The notes below the pieces were generated by a model. The model was not told the origin of the DNA, did not search any database, and saw only the letters and a program-made list of their open reading frames with translations. Positions 51,927 to 60,139 of a stretch of DNA of 64,000 nt are shown in pieces. Position 1 is the first letter of the stretch. Every line of letters begins with the position of its first letter. The DNA is from Streptomyces hygroscopicus subsp. hygroscopicus (GTDB taxonomy: Bacteria > Actinomycetota > Actinomycetes > Streptomycetales > Streptomycetaceae), in contig NZ_BSSM01000014.1 in NCBI RefSeq assembly GCF_030269125.1, positions 1 to 64,000 on the forward strand. The letters are read 5' to 3'. The position numbers and the translations under genes were made by a program.

Positions 51927-52769
51927 TTACAGCAGGGCCGCCTGGCCGGACTCGGCGACCAGCCGCGCCAGGGCCCGCTCGTCCTCCTCGGCGGCGGGCA
52001 TGAAGACCACCAGGTGCTGGCCCGGCGTGTCCGCCACGTCCAGCTTGGTGTAGTTGAGGTCCAGCCGCCCGGCCGTCGGATGGCTGAAGCGCTTCAGGGT
52101 CGGCCGGAACGCCTGCACGGGGTGCTCGGACCACAGCGCGCGGAACTGGCTGCTGGAGCGGGTCAGGGTGTCGATGAGCGCCGCGGTCCGCGGGTCGTCG
52201 GGGTTGCGGCCCACCGAGATCCTGAACTGGCCCAGGATGTCGCGGACTTCGCGCTGCCAGTCGACCAGCAGCGACTGCATCTGCGGCCGGGTGAACAGCA
52301 GCCAGATGCTGTTGCGCTCCTCCTGCGGCAACTGTTCGAGACCGCCGACCAGGGAGGCGTAGGCGCGGTTCGCCGCCAGCAGGTCCCAGTTGTCGTTGAT
52401 CACGTGCGCCGGGAACGGGTCGAGGGTCTCCACCAGTTTGCGCAGGGTCGGGTTCACCGCGACCGGCTCCGGCCGCTCGGCCGGCAGTGCCGTCTCCGCG
52501 AGGGTGAACAGGTGCCGACGCTCGGCCCGGGTGAGCTGGAGCGTGTGCGCGAGCGCCTCGAGGACCTGCCGGCTCACCCGGATGTCCCGGCCCTGTTCGA
52601 GCCAGGTGTACCAGGTCAGGCTCACGCCGGACAGCTGGGCGACCTCTTCGCGGCGCAGCCCCGGGGTACGGCGCCGCCGCCCGGGAGTCAGCCCGGCCTG
52701 TTCGGGGGAGAGCGCCTCCCGCCGGGACCGCAGGAACGCCGCAAGAAGCTCACGCTGCATGTCGGTCAT
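51927..52769 (-). CDS. XRE-family regulator with MmyB-like ligand-binding domain
   Basis: The 280-residue protein has an N-terminal helix-turn-helix (about 8-75: FLRSRREALSPEQAGL...RTPGLRREEVAQLSGVSLTWYTWLEQGRDIRVS). A PAS-like MmyB domain at about 100-275 includes NPTLRKLVETLDPFPAHVINDNWDLLAANRAYASLVG and a final HPTAGRLDLNYTKLDVADTPGQHLVVFMPA. MmyB-type regulators, very common in Streptomyces, often control a divergently transcribed transporter or oxidoreductase and bind a small lipid-like ligand. Here the divergent gene is an MFS pump, with the inverted repeat 52796-52814 between them. Confidence 0.93.
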   Translation of the reverse strand: MTDMQRELLAAFLRSRREALSPEQAGLTPGRRRRTPGLRREEVAQLSGVSLTWYTWLEQGRDIRVSRQVLEALAHTLQLTRAERRHLFTLAETALPAERPEPVAVNPTLRKLVETLDPFPAHVINDNWDLLAANRAYASLVGGLEQLPQEERNSIWLLFTRPQMQSLLVDWQREVRDILGQFRISVGRNPDDPRTAALIDTLTRSSSQFRALWSEHPVQAFRPTLKRFSHPTAGRLDLNYTKLDVADTPGQHLVVFMPAAEEDERALARLVAESGQAALL

Positions 52770-52795
52770 ACAAGCACCTCCCGAACGGCCCTGTC

Positions 52796-52814
52796 CTGGT
52801 GGTCATTACACCAG
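52796..52814. promoter_or_regulatory. inverted repeat, candidate operator of MmyB-type regulator
   Basis: CTGGTG-GTCATTA-CACCAG is a perfect repeat with 6-bp arms and a 7-bp A+T-rich centre, located between the divergent regulator (start 52769) and MFS gene. It abuts an in-frame ATG at 52816. This favours GTG 52864 as the true MFS start, with the promoter in between. Confidence 0.5.
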
Positions 52815-52863
52815 CATGACTGCCCCTCTGTACCCGCTTCACGAGGCGGCGCACTCTGTTCCC

Positions 52864-54072
52864 GTGACCACGTCATCCACCACCGCGGGTATCAACAGCC
52901 CCGCCCCCGCCTCGTCTTCGCCCGCCTGGGGAAGGCCCGTCGCCGTCCTCGCCCTCGGCTCGTTCGCCATGGGCACCGACTCCTTCGTCCTGGCCGGCAT
53001 CCTCCCGCAGATCGCCCACGGCCTGCACATCTCCACCGGCGCCGCCGGGCAGACCATCACCGCGTTCGCCCTGACCTACGGGCTCGCGGCGCCCTTCCTG
53101 GCCGCGCTGACCAGCCGGCTGCCCCGCAAGCCCCTGCTCGCGGTCGCGCTCGCGCTGTTCGTGCTCGCCAACCTCGCCTCCGCCGCCGCGCCCAACCTGC
53201 CCTTACTGCTCACGGCACGCGTCGTCGCGGGCCTCGGGGCGGCCCTGTACACCCCGAACGCCTCGGCTGCCGCGGCCGCGCTCGCCGGGCCCGCCCGCCG
53301 CGGCCGCGCGCTGTCGGTGATCCTGGGCGGCCTGACCGTCGGCACCGTCTTCGGCGTCCCCGTCGGCACCGCCATCGGCCAGCACCTCTCCTGGGAGGCG
53401 AGCCTCGTCTTCGTCGCGGCCGTCGGCGCGCTGGCCCTGCTCGGCGTCCTGCTGGTGCTGCCCGGCCTGCCGATCCCGCCGGCGATCCCGCTCGCGCAGC
53501 GGTTCGCCGTGCTGGCCAACCGCCGGGTCGTGGCGATCGTCGCCTTCATGCTCCTGGCCAGCGGCGCCAGCATCATGGTCTACACCTACACGGCGACCGT
53601 GCTCGGGCAGATCGCCCACATCCACGGCACCGGCCTCGCGACCGCGCTGCTCGCCTGGGGTGTCGGCGGCATCTTCGGCTCCTTCGGCAGCGGCTGGCTC
53701 ACCGACCGGCTGGGTGCCGCACGCACTCTCACCATCGCCATCGCCCTGCTGATCGTCACCCTCGCGGCGCTCACGGTCAGTACCTCGATGGTCGTCGTGA
53801 TCGTCGTCATGGTGCTCAACGGTGCCGCCGGCTGGGCCGTGGCCACGCCGAACAACCACCGGCTGACCGCGCTCGCGCCGACACTGCCCAGCGTCGTGAT
53901 CTCCTTCAACTCCTCCGGCATCTACCTGGGCCAGGCCCTCGGCGCGGCCCTCGGCGGCATCCTGGTCGACCACGGCGTGACCGCCCGGGTGCTGTGCCTG
54001 ACCGGCGTCGGCATCGCCCTCCTGGCCGGCGTCGTGCACGCCCTGATCCCGCGCCCGGCCCCGGAGTCCTGA
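52864..54072 (+). CDS. MFS drug transporter (DHA1, Cmx/AraJ-like)
   Basis: The 402-residue, 12-helix protein has LGSFAMGTDSFVLAGILPQIAHGLHIS in TM1, a motif-A-like loop FLAALTSRLPRKPLLAVALALF, and the antiporter motif GGLTVGTVFGVPVGTAIGQHLSW in TM5. This resembles chloramphenicol and sugar-efflux type exporters. GTG 52864 is favoured over ATG 52816, which abuts a candidate operator; the extra 16 residues are not membrane-forming. It is divergent from the MmyB-type regulator, its likely controller, and ends at a strong terminator. Confidence 0.92.
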   Translation: MTTSSTTAGINSPAPASSSPAWGRPVAVLALGSFAMGTDSFVLAGILPQIAHGLHISTGAAGQTITAFALTYGLAAPFLAALTSRLPRKPLLAVALALFVLANLASAAAPNLPLLLTARVVAGLGAALYTPNASAAAAALAGPARRGRALSVILGGLTVGTVFGVPVGTAIGQHLSWEASLVFVAAVGALALLGVLLVLPGLPIPPAIPLAQRFAVLANRRVVAIVAFMLLASGASIMVYTYTATVLGQIAHIHGTGLATALLAWGVGGIFGSFGSGWLTDRLGAARTLTIAIALLIVTLAALTVSTSMVVVIVVMVLNGAAGWAVATPNNHRLTALAPTLPSVVISFNSSGIYLGQALGAALGGILVDHGVTARVLCLTGVGIALLAGVVHALIPRPAPES

Positions 54073-54117
54073 ACCCCGGGGAACGGCCCGGCGGTTCGCC
54101 CGCCCCGAGGCGCCTGA

Positions 54118-54151
54118 GCCGGCGACCGGCAGGAGACTGCCGGTCGCCGGC
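54118..54151 (+). terminator. strong terminator hairpin after MFS gene
   Basis: GCCGGCGACCGGCAG (54118-54132) and CTGCCGGTCGCCGGC (54137-54151) form a perfect 15-bp stem closed by GAGA, followed by TTTCG. It is 45 bases after the MFS stop. Confidence 0.85.
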
Positions 54152-54499
54152 TTTCGCGTGCGTGCCCTCGGCCCGCCGATCGCGGTGGTGATCACCACAT
54201 GAACACGGGGAGTCATGACGGGGGTCCGGGGCGGCCGTGTCGGAATGTTTCCGGACGATTAAATAACCGCTCATTTTCAGCCAATTGACGACTCCCCAGG
54301 AGTGGTCGCCGCCCAGTTCCAGGGTCCCGTCGTTCGAATTCCGTGACTTCACGCCACTGATTCAACACGAAATGTTACCGAAACCTGTGGGGTCGATGTG
54401 TGTTTCGGCGGGGGACTCGGCAGAGTGGCGCTCGCCGCTCCGACGTCCCACCGGAAACGGGGCCGGCACCCGTCTAGTTCGAGCGGAAGGATGCACACC
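54152..54499. promoter_or_regulatory. A+T-rich upstream region of the protease inhibitor gene
   Basis: No gene was recognised in these 348 bp. The middle (about 54240-54385) is unusually A+T rich for this genome, with GATTAAATAACCGCTCATTT, CCAATTGACGAC and TTCAACACGAAATGTTACC. It probably holds the inhibitor promoter, but no -10/-35 pair could be fixed. GGAAGG at 54485-54490 is the ribosome site for ATG 54500. Confidence 0.45.
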
Positions 54500-54934
54500 A
54501 TGCGGAACACCGCGCGCTGGGCAGCGGCCCTCGGCCTCACCGCCGTCGCCGTCTGCGGACCCCTGACCGGGGCCGCCGTCGCCGCCCCGGAGGCCGCCCC
54601 GGCCTCGCTCTACGCCCCGTCGGCGCTGGTGCTGACCGTCGGCCACGGCGGCGACGCGGCCACCGCGACCCCCGAACGCGCCGTCACCCTCAGCTGCGCC
54701 CCGGGCGCCTCCGGCACCCACCCGGACGCCCCCGAGGCGTGCGCCGAACTGCACGCCGTCGGTGGCGACTTCGACGCCCTCCAGGCGCGCGAGGACGTGT
54801 GGTGCGACAAGCTGTACGACCCCGTGGTCGTCACCGCCCAGGGTGTGTGGCAGGGCCGGCGGGTCTCCTATGAGCGGACCTTCGGCAACTCCTGCGAGCG
54901 GGACGCCGTCGGCGGCAGCCTCTTCGCGTTCTAG
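54500..54934 (+). CDS. Streptomyces subtilisin inhibitor-like protease inhibitor with P1 lysine
   Basis: The 144-residue secreted protein of the SSI family (MEROPS I16) has a signal peptide LGLTAVAVCGPLTGAAVAAP. The mature domain begins SLYAPSALVLTVGHG. Cysteines 66/81 and 102/132 are placed for the two conserved disulfides. The reactive loop WCDKLYDPVVV puts Lys104-Leu105 at P1-P1', where classical SSI has Met-Val. A basic P1 predicts trypsin-like as well as subtilisin targets. ATG 54500 has GGAAGG 9 bases upstream; ATG 54491 is too close to it. The gene is monocistronic and probably growth-phase regulated, as in relatives. Confidence 0.95.
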   Translation: MRNTARWAAALGLTAVAVCGPLTGAAVAAPEAAPASLYAPSALVLTVGHGGDAATATPERAVTLSCAPGASGTHPDAPEACAELHAVGGDFDALQAREDVWCDKLYDPVVVTAQGVWQGRRVSYERTFGNSCERDAVGGSLFAF

Positions 54935-55089
54935 CGAAGGCTGCCCGAGGACCGGGATCGCAGGGACCCCGTGGACGCCGGATCAGGACCGTGACTGGGG
55001 AGTGCGGCCCTCTCGGAGCGGGGTACCCGCGATCTCGCGCCGGACCGTCGGGCGAAGTGGGGTCGCCCGCCGGCTTGCCGGCACACAGA

Positions 55090-55133
55090 GCCGCTCCCCG
55101 GGCAGGTCCGTGGGGGGCCTACCGGGGAGCGGC
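55090..55133. terminator. terminator hairpin between SSI and CDGSH genes
   Basis: GCCGCTCCCCGG (55090-55101) and CCGGGGAGCGGC (55122-55133) form a perfect 12-bp stem with a 20-base loop, 17 bases past the CDGSH stop and 155 bases past the SSI stop. It probably ends the leftward operon and may also stop the rightward one. Confidence 0.65.
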
Positions 55134-55149
55134 GAAAAACGAACGGTGC

Positions 55150-55368
55150 TCAGGTCTTGCGGCGATGACTTGTGTCGCACCAGGGGTAGCGCCGACTGCG
55201 TCGGCAGGTGCACAGAGCGACACGGAAGCGGTCCGAGGACACCGTCGTACCGTCCTCCAGTTCGACCTCGACCGGCCCCTCCACGAGCAGCGGCCCCCGG
55301 CGCTGCACGGTGATCCGGCGGGCACGGCCGGCGGGTTCGTGGGCACGCTCAGCGGGTTCGTTCGGCAC
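55150..55368 (-). CDS. CDGSH iron-sulfur domain protein
   Basis: The 72-residue protein ends with a CDGSH motif: Cys53, Cys55, Cys64 and His68 in LCTCRRSRRYPWCDTSH, the 3Cys-1His ligand set of a [2Fe-2S] cluster. The usual Gly after CD is Thr (CDTSH). An RRITVQRRGPLLVEGPVEVELEDG strand-rich segment precedes it. A redox or cluster-transfer role is inferred from family. It is the last gene of a four-gene leftward operon, its start lying 20 bp inside the end of the methyltransferase gene. Confidence 0.9.
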   Translation of the reverse strand: MPNEPAERAHEPAGRARRITVQRRGPLLVEGPVEVELEDGTTVSSDRFRVALCTCRRSRRYPWCDTSHRRKT

Positions 55369-56041
55369 GGATCACCACCAGCTCTTCCGTTCTCTCGTGC
55401 GGCGCGAGCAGCCCGCGCCGGCGCAGCCACTCCTCCCGGGAGCGCAGCACCGGGCCGAGGCCGATCCAGCGCCGCCGTACCACGGCGGCCTTCAGGCCCG
55501 CGTCGCGCAGCAGTTCCAGGGAGCGCTCGGGGTCGCTCAGCGCGGACTGCACGAGCAGCACCACGCCCCGGGGGGCGAGCAGCGGGGGTGCGTCCCGGCA
55601 GATCCGGTCCAGCAGCAGCCGCCCGTCGTGCCCCGCGTCCCAGGCCCGGGACCGGCCGCGCGGCCCGTGCCCGGAGTGCGGGGCGGGGACGTAGGGCGGG
55701 TTCGCGAGGATCACGTCGTACGTCCGTCCGCGCACCGGCGTGAAGAGGTCCCCGCGCCGGATCCGCACCGGCACCCGGGTCAGCCAGGCGTTGATCCGGG
55801 CCGTCCATACCGCCCGCCGCGACACGTCCACCGCGGTCACCTCGGCACCCCGCCGGGCCGCCGCGAGCGCCAGCGCCCCGCTTCCGGTGCCCACGTCGAG
55901 CACTCGCGCCCCGGTCGGCAGGGCCTCCTCGCGCAGGGCCTCGGTCAGCAGCGCGGTGTCGTCCTGGGGGGCGTACACACCCGGAATCAGCAAAGCGATC
56001 ACATTCCGCGAGTACCCGGACATTCCCGATGTATGGGTCAT
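55349..56041 (-). CDS. HemK-like SAM-dependent methyltransferase
   Basis: The 230-residue class I methyltransferase has SAM-binding motif I ARVLDVGTGSGALALAAARRGA, acidic motif II VTAVDVSRRAVW and catalytic NPPYVPAP. NPPY marks methylation of an amide or amino nitrogen, as in the PrmC/HemK release-factor and N6-adenine group. The N-terminal PrmC helper domain is missing, so the substrate is unlikely to be a release factor. ATG 56041 overlaps the stop of the upstream haem-oxygenase-like gene; ATG 56023 is a possible later start. Confidence 0.88.
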   Translation of the reverse strand: MTHTSGMSGYSRNVIALLIPGVYAPQDDTALLTEALREEALPTGARVLDVGTGSGALALAAARRGAEVTAVDVSRRAVWTARINAWLTRVPVRIRRGDLFTPVRGRTYDVILANPPYVPAPHSGHGPRGRSRAWDAGHDGRLLLDRICRDAPPLLAPRGVVLLVQSALSDPERSLELLRDAGLKAAVVRRRWIGLGPVLRSREEWLRRRGLLAPHERTEELVVIRAERTR

Positions 56042-57033
56042 GCCGCGCTCGGCTGTCCGAGGGGGACGCGCAGCGCGGAGCGCCCGGCGCGCCACGCGTC
56101 CAGGAGCCGCCGGGCGAGCCGGTCCTCCAGGTACTCGGTCGCGTCGATGCCGAAGGCGATGTCGGCCGCCAACTCGGGCTCCTCCTCCAGGAGTCCGCCG
56201 ATCACCTCGTGGCGGACCACCTGCTCGTGCACCGCGTCCGCCTCCACGTGCTCGTCGTAGAAGAACTGCGCGGCCTCTCCCGCGCCGGTGCGGCGCAGCG
56301 CCTCGGCGAGCCGCCGGGAGCCGGGGGAGGAGGTGATCTCCACCTCCGCGAAGTGGCCGACCAGCGCGCCGCGCAGCGCGCGGTGCAGGCCGAACAGGGA
56401 CATCAGGTTGACGACGGCCAGCATCTCGGCCGGGGCCGCGTCCAGATAGCGGCCGTACTCCGTGTCCAGGTCCAGGTCCCGCATCAGGTCGGCGAACAGG
56501 CGCGCGTGCACCCGTTCGGCCCGGCCGCCGCCGAACTCGTCGTACTCCACCGCCGCCATCGCCGCCTTGGCCCGGCCCCACAGCCGGGGCAGCACCCAGG
56601 CGTGCGGGTCGGCCTCTTTCAGGTGGTACAGGGAGCGCTGCGCCGCGTACTCCCGCAGCTGCCACGACTCGCCCTCGGCACACAGGAAACGGGTGACGCC
56701 GGTGCCGTCGGCCGGTTCCACCAGGAGCACGCCGAGCGCGTCGTCCAGGCTCTCGTGCACCGGCGTGTCGGCACGCAGCGCGGCCAGGAAGCGGCACTCC
56801 AGCGCGGCCCGCAGGCGGAGCAGGTCCGGGTCCCACTCGGCGTCGGGGGGCACGCCCGCGAAGCCGCGGTAGTGCAGCTCGTAGCAGAGGTACAGGGCGA
56901 GCTGCGCGTCGTCGCCGTAGGGGTCCTCGGCGCCGGTGGGTTCGGGCAGCGGTCCGGCGCCGCGCAGATGGCCGACGAGCGCGGCCGACAGCGGGCCCCG
57001 CGCGGGCGGCAGCTCGGGTCCTCGTGGGTTCAT
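56038..57033 (-). CDS. iron-containing redox enzyme family (haem-oxygenase-like fold) protein
   Basis: The 331-residue, largely helical protein resembles the TenA/haem-oxygenase-like diiron group. DAQLALYLCYELHYRGFAGV and YDEFGGGRAERVHARLFADLM carry metal-ligand-type Glu/His residues. A late FFYDEHVEADAVHEQVVRHEVI provides the Glu-x-x-His/Asp pairs of a diiron site. Members include N-oxygenases and olefin-forming decarboxylases, so an oxidative reaction is plausible, but no substrate can be given. ATG 57033 lies 28 bp after the small acidic gene and its stop overlaps the methyltransferase start. Confidence 0.85.
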   Translation of the reverse strand: MNPRGPELPPARGPLSAALVGHLRGAGPLPEPTGAEDPYGDDAQLALYLCYELHYRGFAGVPPDAEWDPDLLRLRAALECRFLAALRADTPVHESLDDALGVLLVEPADGTGVTRFLCAEGESWQLREYAAQRSLYHLKEADPHAWVLPRLWGRAKAAMAAVEYDEFGGGRAERVHARLFADLMRDLDLDTEYGRYLDAAPAEMLAVVNLMSLFGLHRALRGALVGHFAEVEITSSPGSRRLAEALRRTGAGEAAQFFYDEHVEADAVHEQVVRHEVIGGLLEEEPELAADIAFGIDATEYLEDRLARRLLDAWRAGRSALRVPLGQPSAA

Positions 57034-57061
57034 GGCGACCGGGTACCCGGGTCCGGCCAGG

Positions 57062-57247
57062 TCAGTGCCGCCGTCCGGGTGCCGTCCGGTCACCCTGGGA
57101 CTGCTCCTGGGCCCCGGTGTTCGGGGTGATGGCGTCCGCCGCCTCGCCGCCGCCGTCGCCCTCCTCGCCGTGCCGCTCGGCCTCCTCGGCCTCGTGCAGC
57201 ACTTCCTCCAGCGCCGTCTCGGGCCGCTTGTCGTCCCCGCCGGACAT
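57062..57247 (-). CDS. small acidic hypothetical protein
   Basis: This 61-residue, highly charged protein (MSGGDDKRPETALEEVLHEA then EEAERHGEEGDGGGEAADA) has no membrane segment and is probably disordered apart from one helix. A ribosome site GGAGACACC precedes ATG 57247, which supports translation. It is first in the operon with the haem-oxygenase-like protein, methyltransferase and CDGSH protein. No function can be assigned; it may stabilise or regulate a partner enzyme. Confidence 0.7.
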   Translation of the reverse strand: MSGGDDKRPETALEEVLHEAEEAERHGEEGDGGGEAADAITPNTGAQEQSQGDRTAPGRRH

Positions 57248-57313
57248 GGTGTCTCCTTCCACCGGCGTCGTCCTGATCCGCTCCGGCTACCCGCTGCGGC
57301 CGTCCCCACGCAC

Positions 57314-57357
57314 GGCCGAGGGGCCGCCGTCCCCCTGCGGACGGCGGCCCCTCGGCC
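57314..57357 (-). terminator. very strong terminator hairpin downstream of EmrB-type MFS gene
   Basis: GGCCGAGGGGCCGCCGTCC (57314-57332) and its exact complement (57339-57357) form a 19-bp perfect stem with a 6-base loop. It lies about 130 bases past the leftward MFS stop and 67 bases before the start of the small acidic gene, insulating the two. Confidence 0.8.
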
Positions 57358-57485
57358 CGGACGGTTCCTCTGATCGCTCCTCGGCCCGGGTGTCTCCGTG
57401 GGTGCGGCTCGGAACCGGATGGCTCCGGCGTGCACGGCGCGGCTCGGCGGAGCGTACGGACCGGGCTGTCACACGACGCCGGCCG

Positions 57486-58991
57486 TCACATGTGGACGAC
57501 CGCGACCGCACCCGCGTCCTGGCGCGGCACCCCGCGCCGGTAGAGCAGGAAGGCGAGCACCGCGCCCGCGGCGAAGAAGCCGGCCGACCACCAGAAGGCG
57601 GTGGTGTAGCTCTCGATCGTCGCCTGCGCCCGGACCAGCTTGCTGGTGGCGTCACGGCCGGCCACGTAGTGGGTCGCGGCGCTGGTCGCGAGGGTGTTCA
57701 GCAGGGCCGTACCGACCGAACCGCCCACCTGCTGCATCGCGTTGACGCTCGCGGAGGCCACGCCCGCGTCCTCGGCCGCGACCCCGCCGGTGGCCAGCTG
57801 CATGGCGGGCGGCATCACCAGGCCGAGGCCCAGGCCGGTCACGATCAGCTGCGGCAGCACGGCGCTGCCGTAGTGCGAGCCGAGGCCGATGCCGGTCAGC
57901 CAGGCCATGCCGGCCGTGGCGATCGCGAAGCCCAGCGGGATGACCGCCTTCGGTCCGACCCGGGGCACCAGCAGCGTGGTGCCGAGCTGCGCGGCCACCA
58001 TCAGCGCGCCGACCATCGGCAGGAACGCCACGCCGGTCTTCGTGGGGCTGAAGCCGAGGTTGAGCTGGAGGTAGTAGGTGAGGAAGAGGAAGACGCCGAA
58101 CATGCCGGCGCCGGTGATCAGCACCGCGAGGAAGGACGCCGACCGGTCGCGGTCCAGCAGGATCCGCAGCGGCAGCAGCGGATGCGCGGCGCGGGTCTGC
58201 CACCAGGTGAACGCGGCGAGCAGCAGCCCGCCCGCGAGCAGGAAGCCCCAGGTCAGTGGCGAGTGCCAGTGGTGCGTCTCGGCGTTGGAGAAGCCGTAGA
58301 CCACGGAGAAGAGGCCGGCGGCGACCAGCACGGTGCCGGGCACGTCCAGCCTGGCGTGTCCCGCGTCGCGGTGGTTGCCCAGCAGGATCCAGCCGCCCGC
58401 GAAGGCGACGACCGCGATGGCCACGTTCACGTACAGCGTCCAGCGCCAGTCCAGGGCGTCGGTGAGCAGCCCGCCGAGCAGCAGGCCGACCGCGCCGCCG
58501 GCGCCGGCGATCGCGCCGTAGACGCTGAACGCGCGGGCCCGCTCGCGGGCGTCGGTGAACGTCGTGTTGAGCAGGGACAGCGCGGCCGGCGCGAGCAGCG
58601 CGCCGAAGGCACCCTGGAGCGCGCGGGCGGTGACCAGCATGGCGAAGCCGTTCGCGGCGCCGCCGAGCGCGGAGGCCGCGGCGAAACCGACGACGCCGAC
58701 GAGGAAGGCGGGCTTGCGGCCGAACAGGTCGGCGATGCGGCCGCCGAGCAGGAGCAGCGAGGCGAACGCCAGCGCGTACGCGGTGACGATCCACTGCCGG
58801 TTGCCGTCGGAGAAGCCGAGGTCGCGCTGGGCGGAGGGCAGGGCGATGTTCACGATCGTGGCGTCGAGGACCACCATCAGCTGGGCGACGGCGATGACCG
58901 CGAGGATCCACCAGCGCCGGGGCGGGGCGACGTGCTGTGCCGCGGTCCCTGCCCCCGTTCGGGGGGCGTCGGTCAGGGTTTTCTGGGACAT
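57486..58991 (-). CDS. EmrB/QacA-type (DHA2) MFS drug transporter
   Basis: The 501-residue protein has about 14 helices. It has the DHA2 start LMVVLDATIVNIALPSAQRDLGFS, motif A LLLGGRIADLFGRKPAFLVG and antiporter motif C GAIAGAGGAVGLLLGGLLTD. It has Asp in TM1 (LDATIV), typical for proton-coupled multidrug export. ATG 58991 has GGAG about 10 bases upstream. Two palindromes of TetR-operator type lie upstream (59043-59101), so drug-inducible repression is likely, but no tetR gene is adjacent. Confidence 0.95.
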   Translation of the reverse strand: MSQKTLTDAPRTGAGTAAQHVAPPRRWWILAVIAVAQLMVVLDATIVNIALPSAQRDLGFSDGNRQWIVTAYALAFASLLLLGGRIADLFGRKPAFLVGVVGFAAASALGGAANGFAMLVTARALQGAFGALLAPAALSLLNTTFTDARERARAFSVYGAIAGAGGAVGLLLGGLLTDALDWRWTLYVNVAIAVVAFAGGWILLGNHRDAGHARLDVPGTVLVAAGLFSVVYGFSNAETHHWHSPLTWGFLLAGGLLLAAFTWWQTRAAHPLLPLRILLDRDRSASFLAVLITGAGMFGVFLFLTYYLQLNLGFSPTKTGVAFLPMVGALMVAAQLGTTLLVPRVGPKAVIPLGFAIATAGMAWLTGIGLGSHYGSAVLPQLIVTGLGLGLVMPPAMQLATGGVAAEDAGVASASVNAMQQVGGSVGTALLNTLATSAATHYVAGRDATSKLVRAQATIESYTTAFWWSAGFFAAGAVLAFLLYRRGVPRQDAGAVAVVHM

Positions 58992-59042
58992 GGGAACCAC
59001 TCCGGGGAAGTCGTTCACGCGTGGGGCATGCGCCGGACATAA

Positions 59043-59101
59043 ACGAAACGGTTTCGTACGCCTTGAGGCTAGACGAGCTTCAGCGAAACGGCAACGTTTC
59101 G
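59043..59101. promoter_or_regulatory. two TetR-type palindromes upstream of the MFS gene
   Basis: ACGAAAC-G-GTTTCGT (59043-59057) and CGAAACG-GCAA-CGTTTCG (59084-59101) are both perfect. They share GAAAC/GTTTC half-sites, lie 52 and 93 bp upstream of the MFS start, and are centred about 42 bp (four helical turns) apart. They are likely operators of a TetR-family repressor encoded elsewhere. Confidence 0.6.
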
Positions 59102-59281
59102 ATGGGGCCCGGGAAAGCGCGCCGTGTACGTCGTGGCGGAACCGGAACCCGGCCGGCGCCGCACCCCGGTTCGCGCTCACCGAGGTGCGGGGACTTTCAG
59201 GCTGTGGCGCCCTGGATACACCGCGAAGGTCCGGCCCAGGAACTCGCGGACACCGCACGCCGTCGCAGTGAGGTCGCCACC

Positions 59282-60133
59282 ATGTCCCAAGCCCCGCCCC
59301 CCGCAGGACCGTCGAACCGCGCCCGGCCGGTGACGAGGTCCGGCCCGGCGGCGGCCCCCGACGCCCGGCACGCCGATCAGCCGGCCCCCCGCGGCACGGC
59401 CCTGGTGACCGGCGCGTCCTCCGGTATCGGCGCCGCCGTGGCCCGCCGGCTGGCCGCCGAGGGCGGCTGGCGGATGGTGCTCAACGGCCGCGACCTCACC
59501 CGTCTGGAGCAGGTGGCCGCCGAGGTGTCGGCCGTGACCGTCGCCGCGGACCTCAACCGGCCGGGCGCCGACCGCGAGGTGGCCGAGGCCGCCCTCGACT
59601 ACCTCGGCCGCGTGGACCTGGTCGTGGCGGGCGCCGGCGTCGGCTGGGCCGGCGACTTCACCGGCATGCCCCGCGCCCGCATCGAGGAACTCGTCGGCAC
59701 CGACCTGCTGGCCACCCTGCACCTCGTGCGCGGCCTGCTGCCCCACATGGTCGCGGCGGGGTCCGGACGGATCGTGCTCCTCGGTTCCGTCGCGGGCAGC
59801 GTCGGCGTGCGGGGTGAGGCGGTGTACTCCGCGGTCAAGGCCGCCGTGGCCGTGTTCGCCGACGCGCTGCGCTACGAGCTGCGCGGCACCGGCGTCGGCG
59901 TCACCCATGTGGTCCCCGGCGTGGTCGACACCCCCTTCTTCGACCGGCGGGGCGCCCCCTACCGGCGGTCCCGGCCCCGGCCGGTGCCGCCCGAGCGGGT
60001 CGCGGACGCCGTGCTCACCGCCGTGCGGCGCGGCACGGACGAGGTCTACGTCCCCGGCTGGCTGCGGCTGCCCGCCCGGGTGCGCGGCGCCGCGCCGGGG
60101 CTCTACCGGCGGCTCGCCGCGCGCTTCGGGTGA
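59282..60133 (+). CDS. short-chain dehydrogenase/reductase
   Basis: This 283-residue classical SDR has a disordered Pro/Ala-rich N-terminus of about 38 residues. TALVTGASSGIGAAVARRLAAEGG (TGxxxGIG), VVAGAGVG in place of NNAG, LLGSVAG (Ser) and YSAVKAAVAVF (Tyr-x3-Lys) follow. The NNAG-to-AGAG change is seen in some SDR groups. ATG 59282 is the first start after the divergent promoter region. It is first in an operon with a DMT transporter (6 bp apart) and a polysaccharide deacetylase. The substrate is unknown. Confidence 0.88.
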   Translation: MSQAPPPAGPSNRARPVTRSGPAAAPDARHADQPAPRGTALVTGASSGIGAAVARRLAAEGGWRMVLNGRDLTRLEQVAAEVSAVTVAADLNRPGADREVAEAALDYLGRVDLVVAGAGVGWAGDFTGMPRARIEELVGTDLLATLHLVRGLLPHMVAAGSGRIVLLGSVAGSVGVRGEAVYSAVKAAVAVFADALRYELRGTGVGVTHVVPGVVDTPFFDRRGAPYRRSRPRPVPPERVADAVLTAVRRGTDEVYVPGWLRLPARVRGAAPGLYRRLAARFG

Positions 60134-60139
60134 GCGGCC

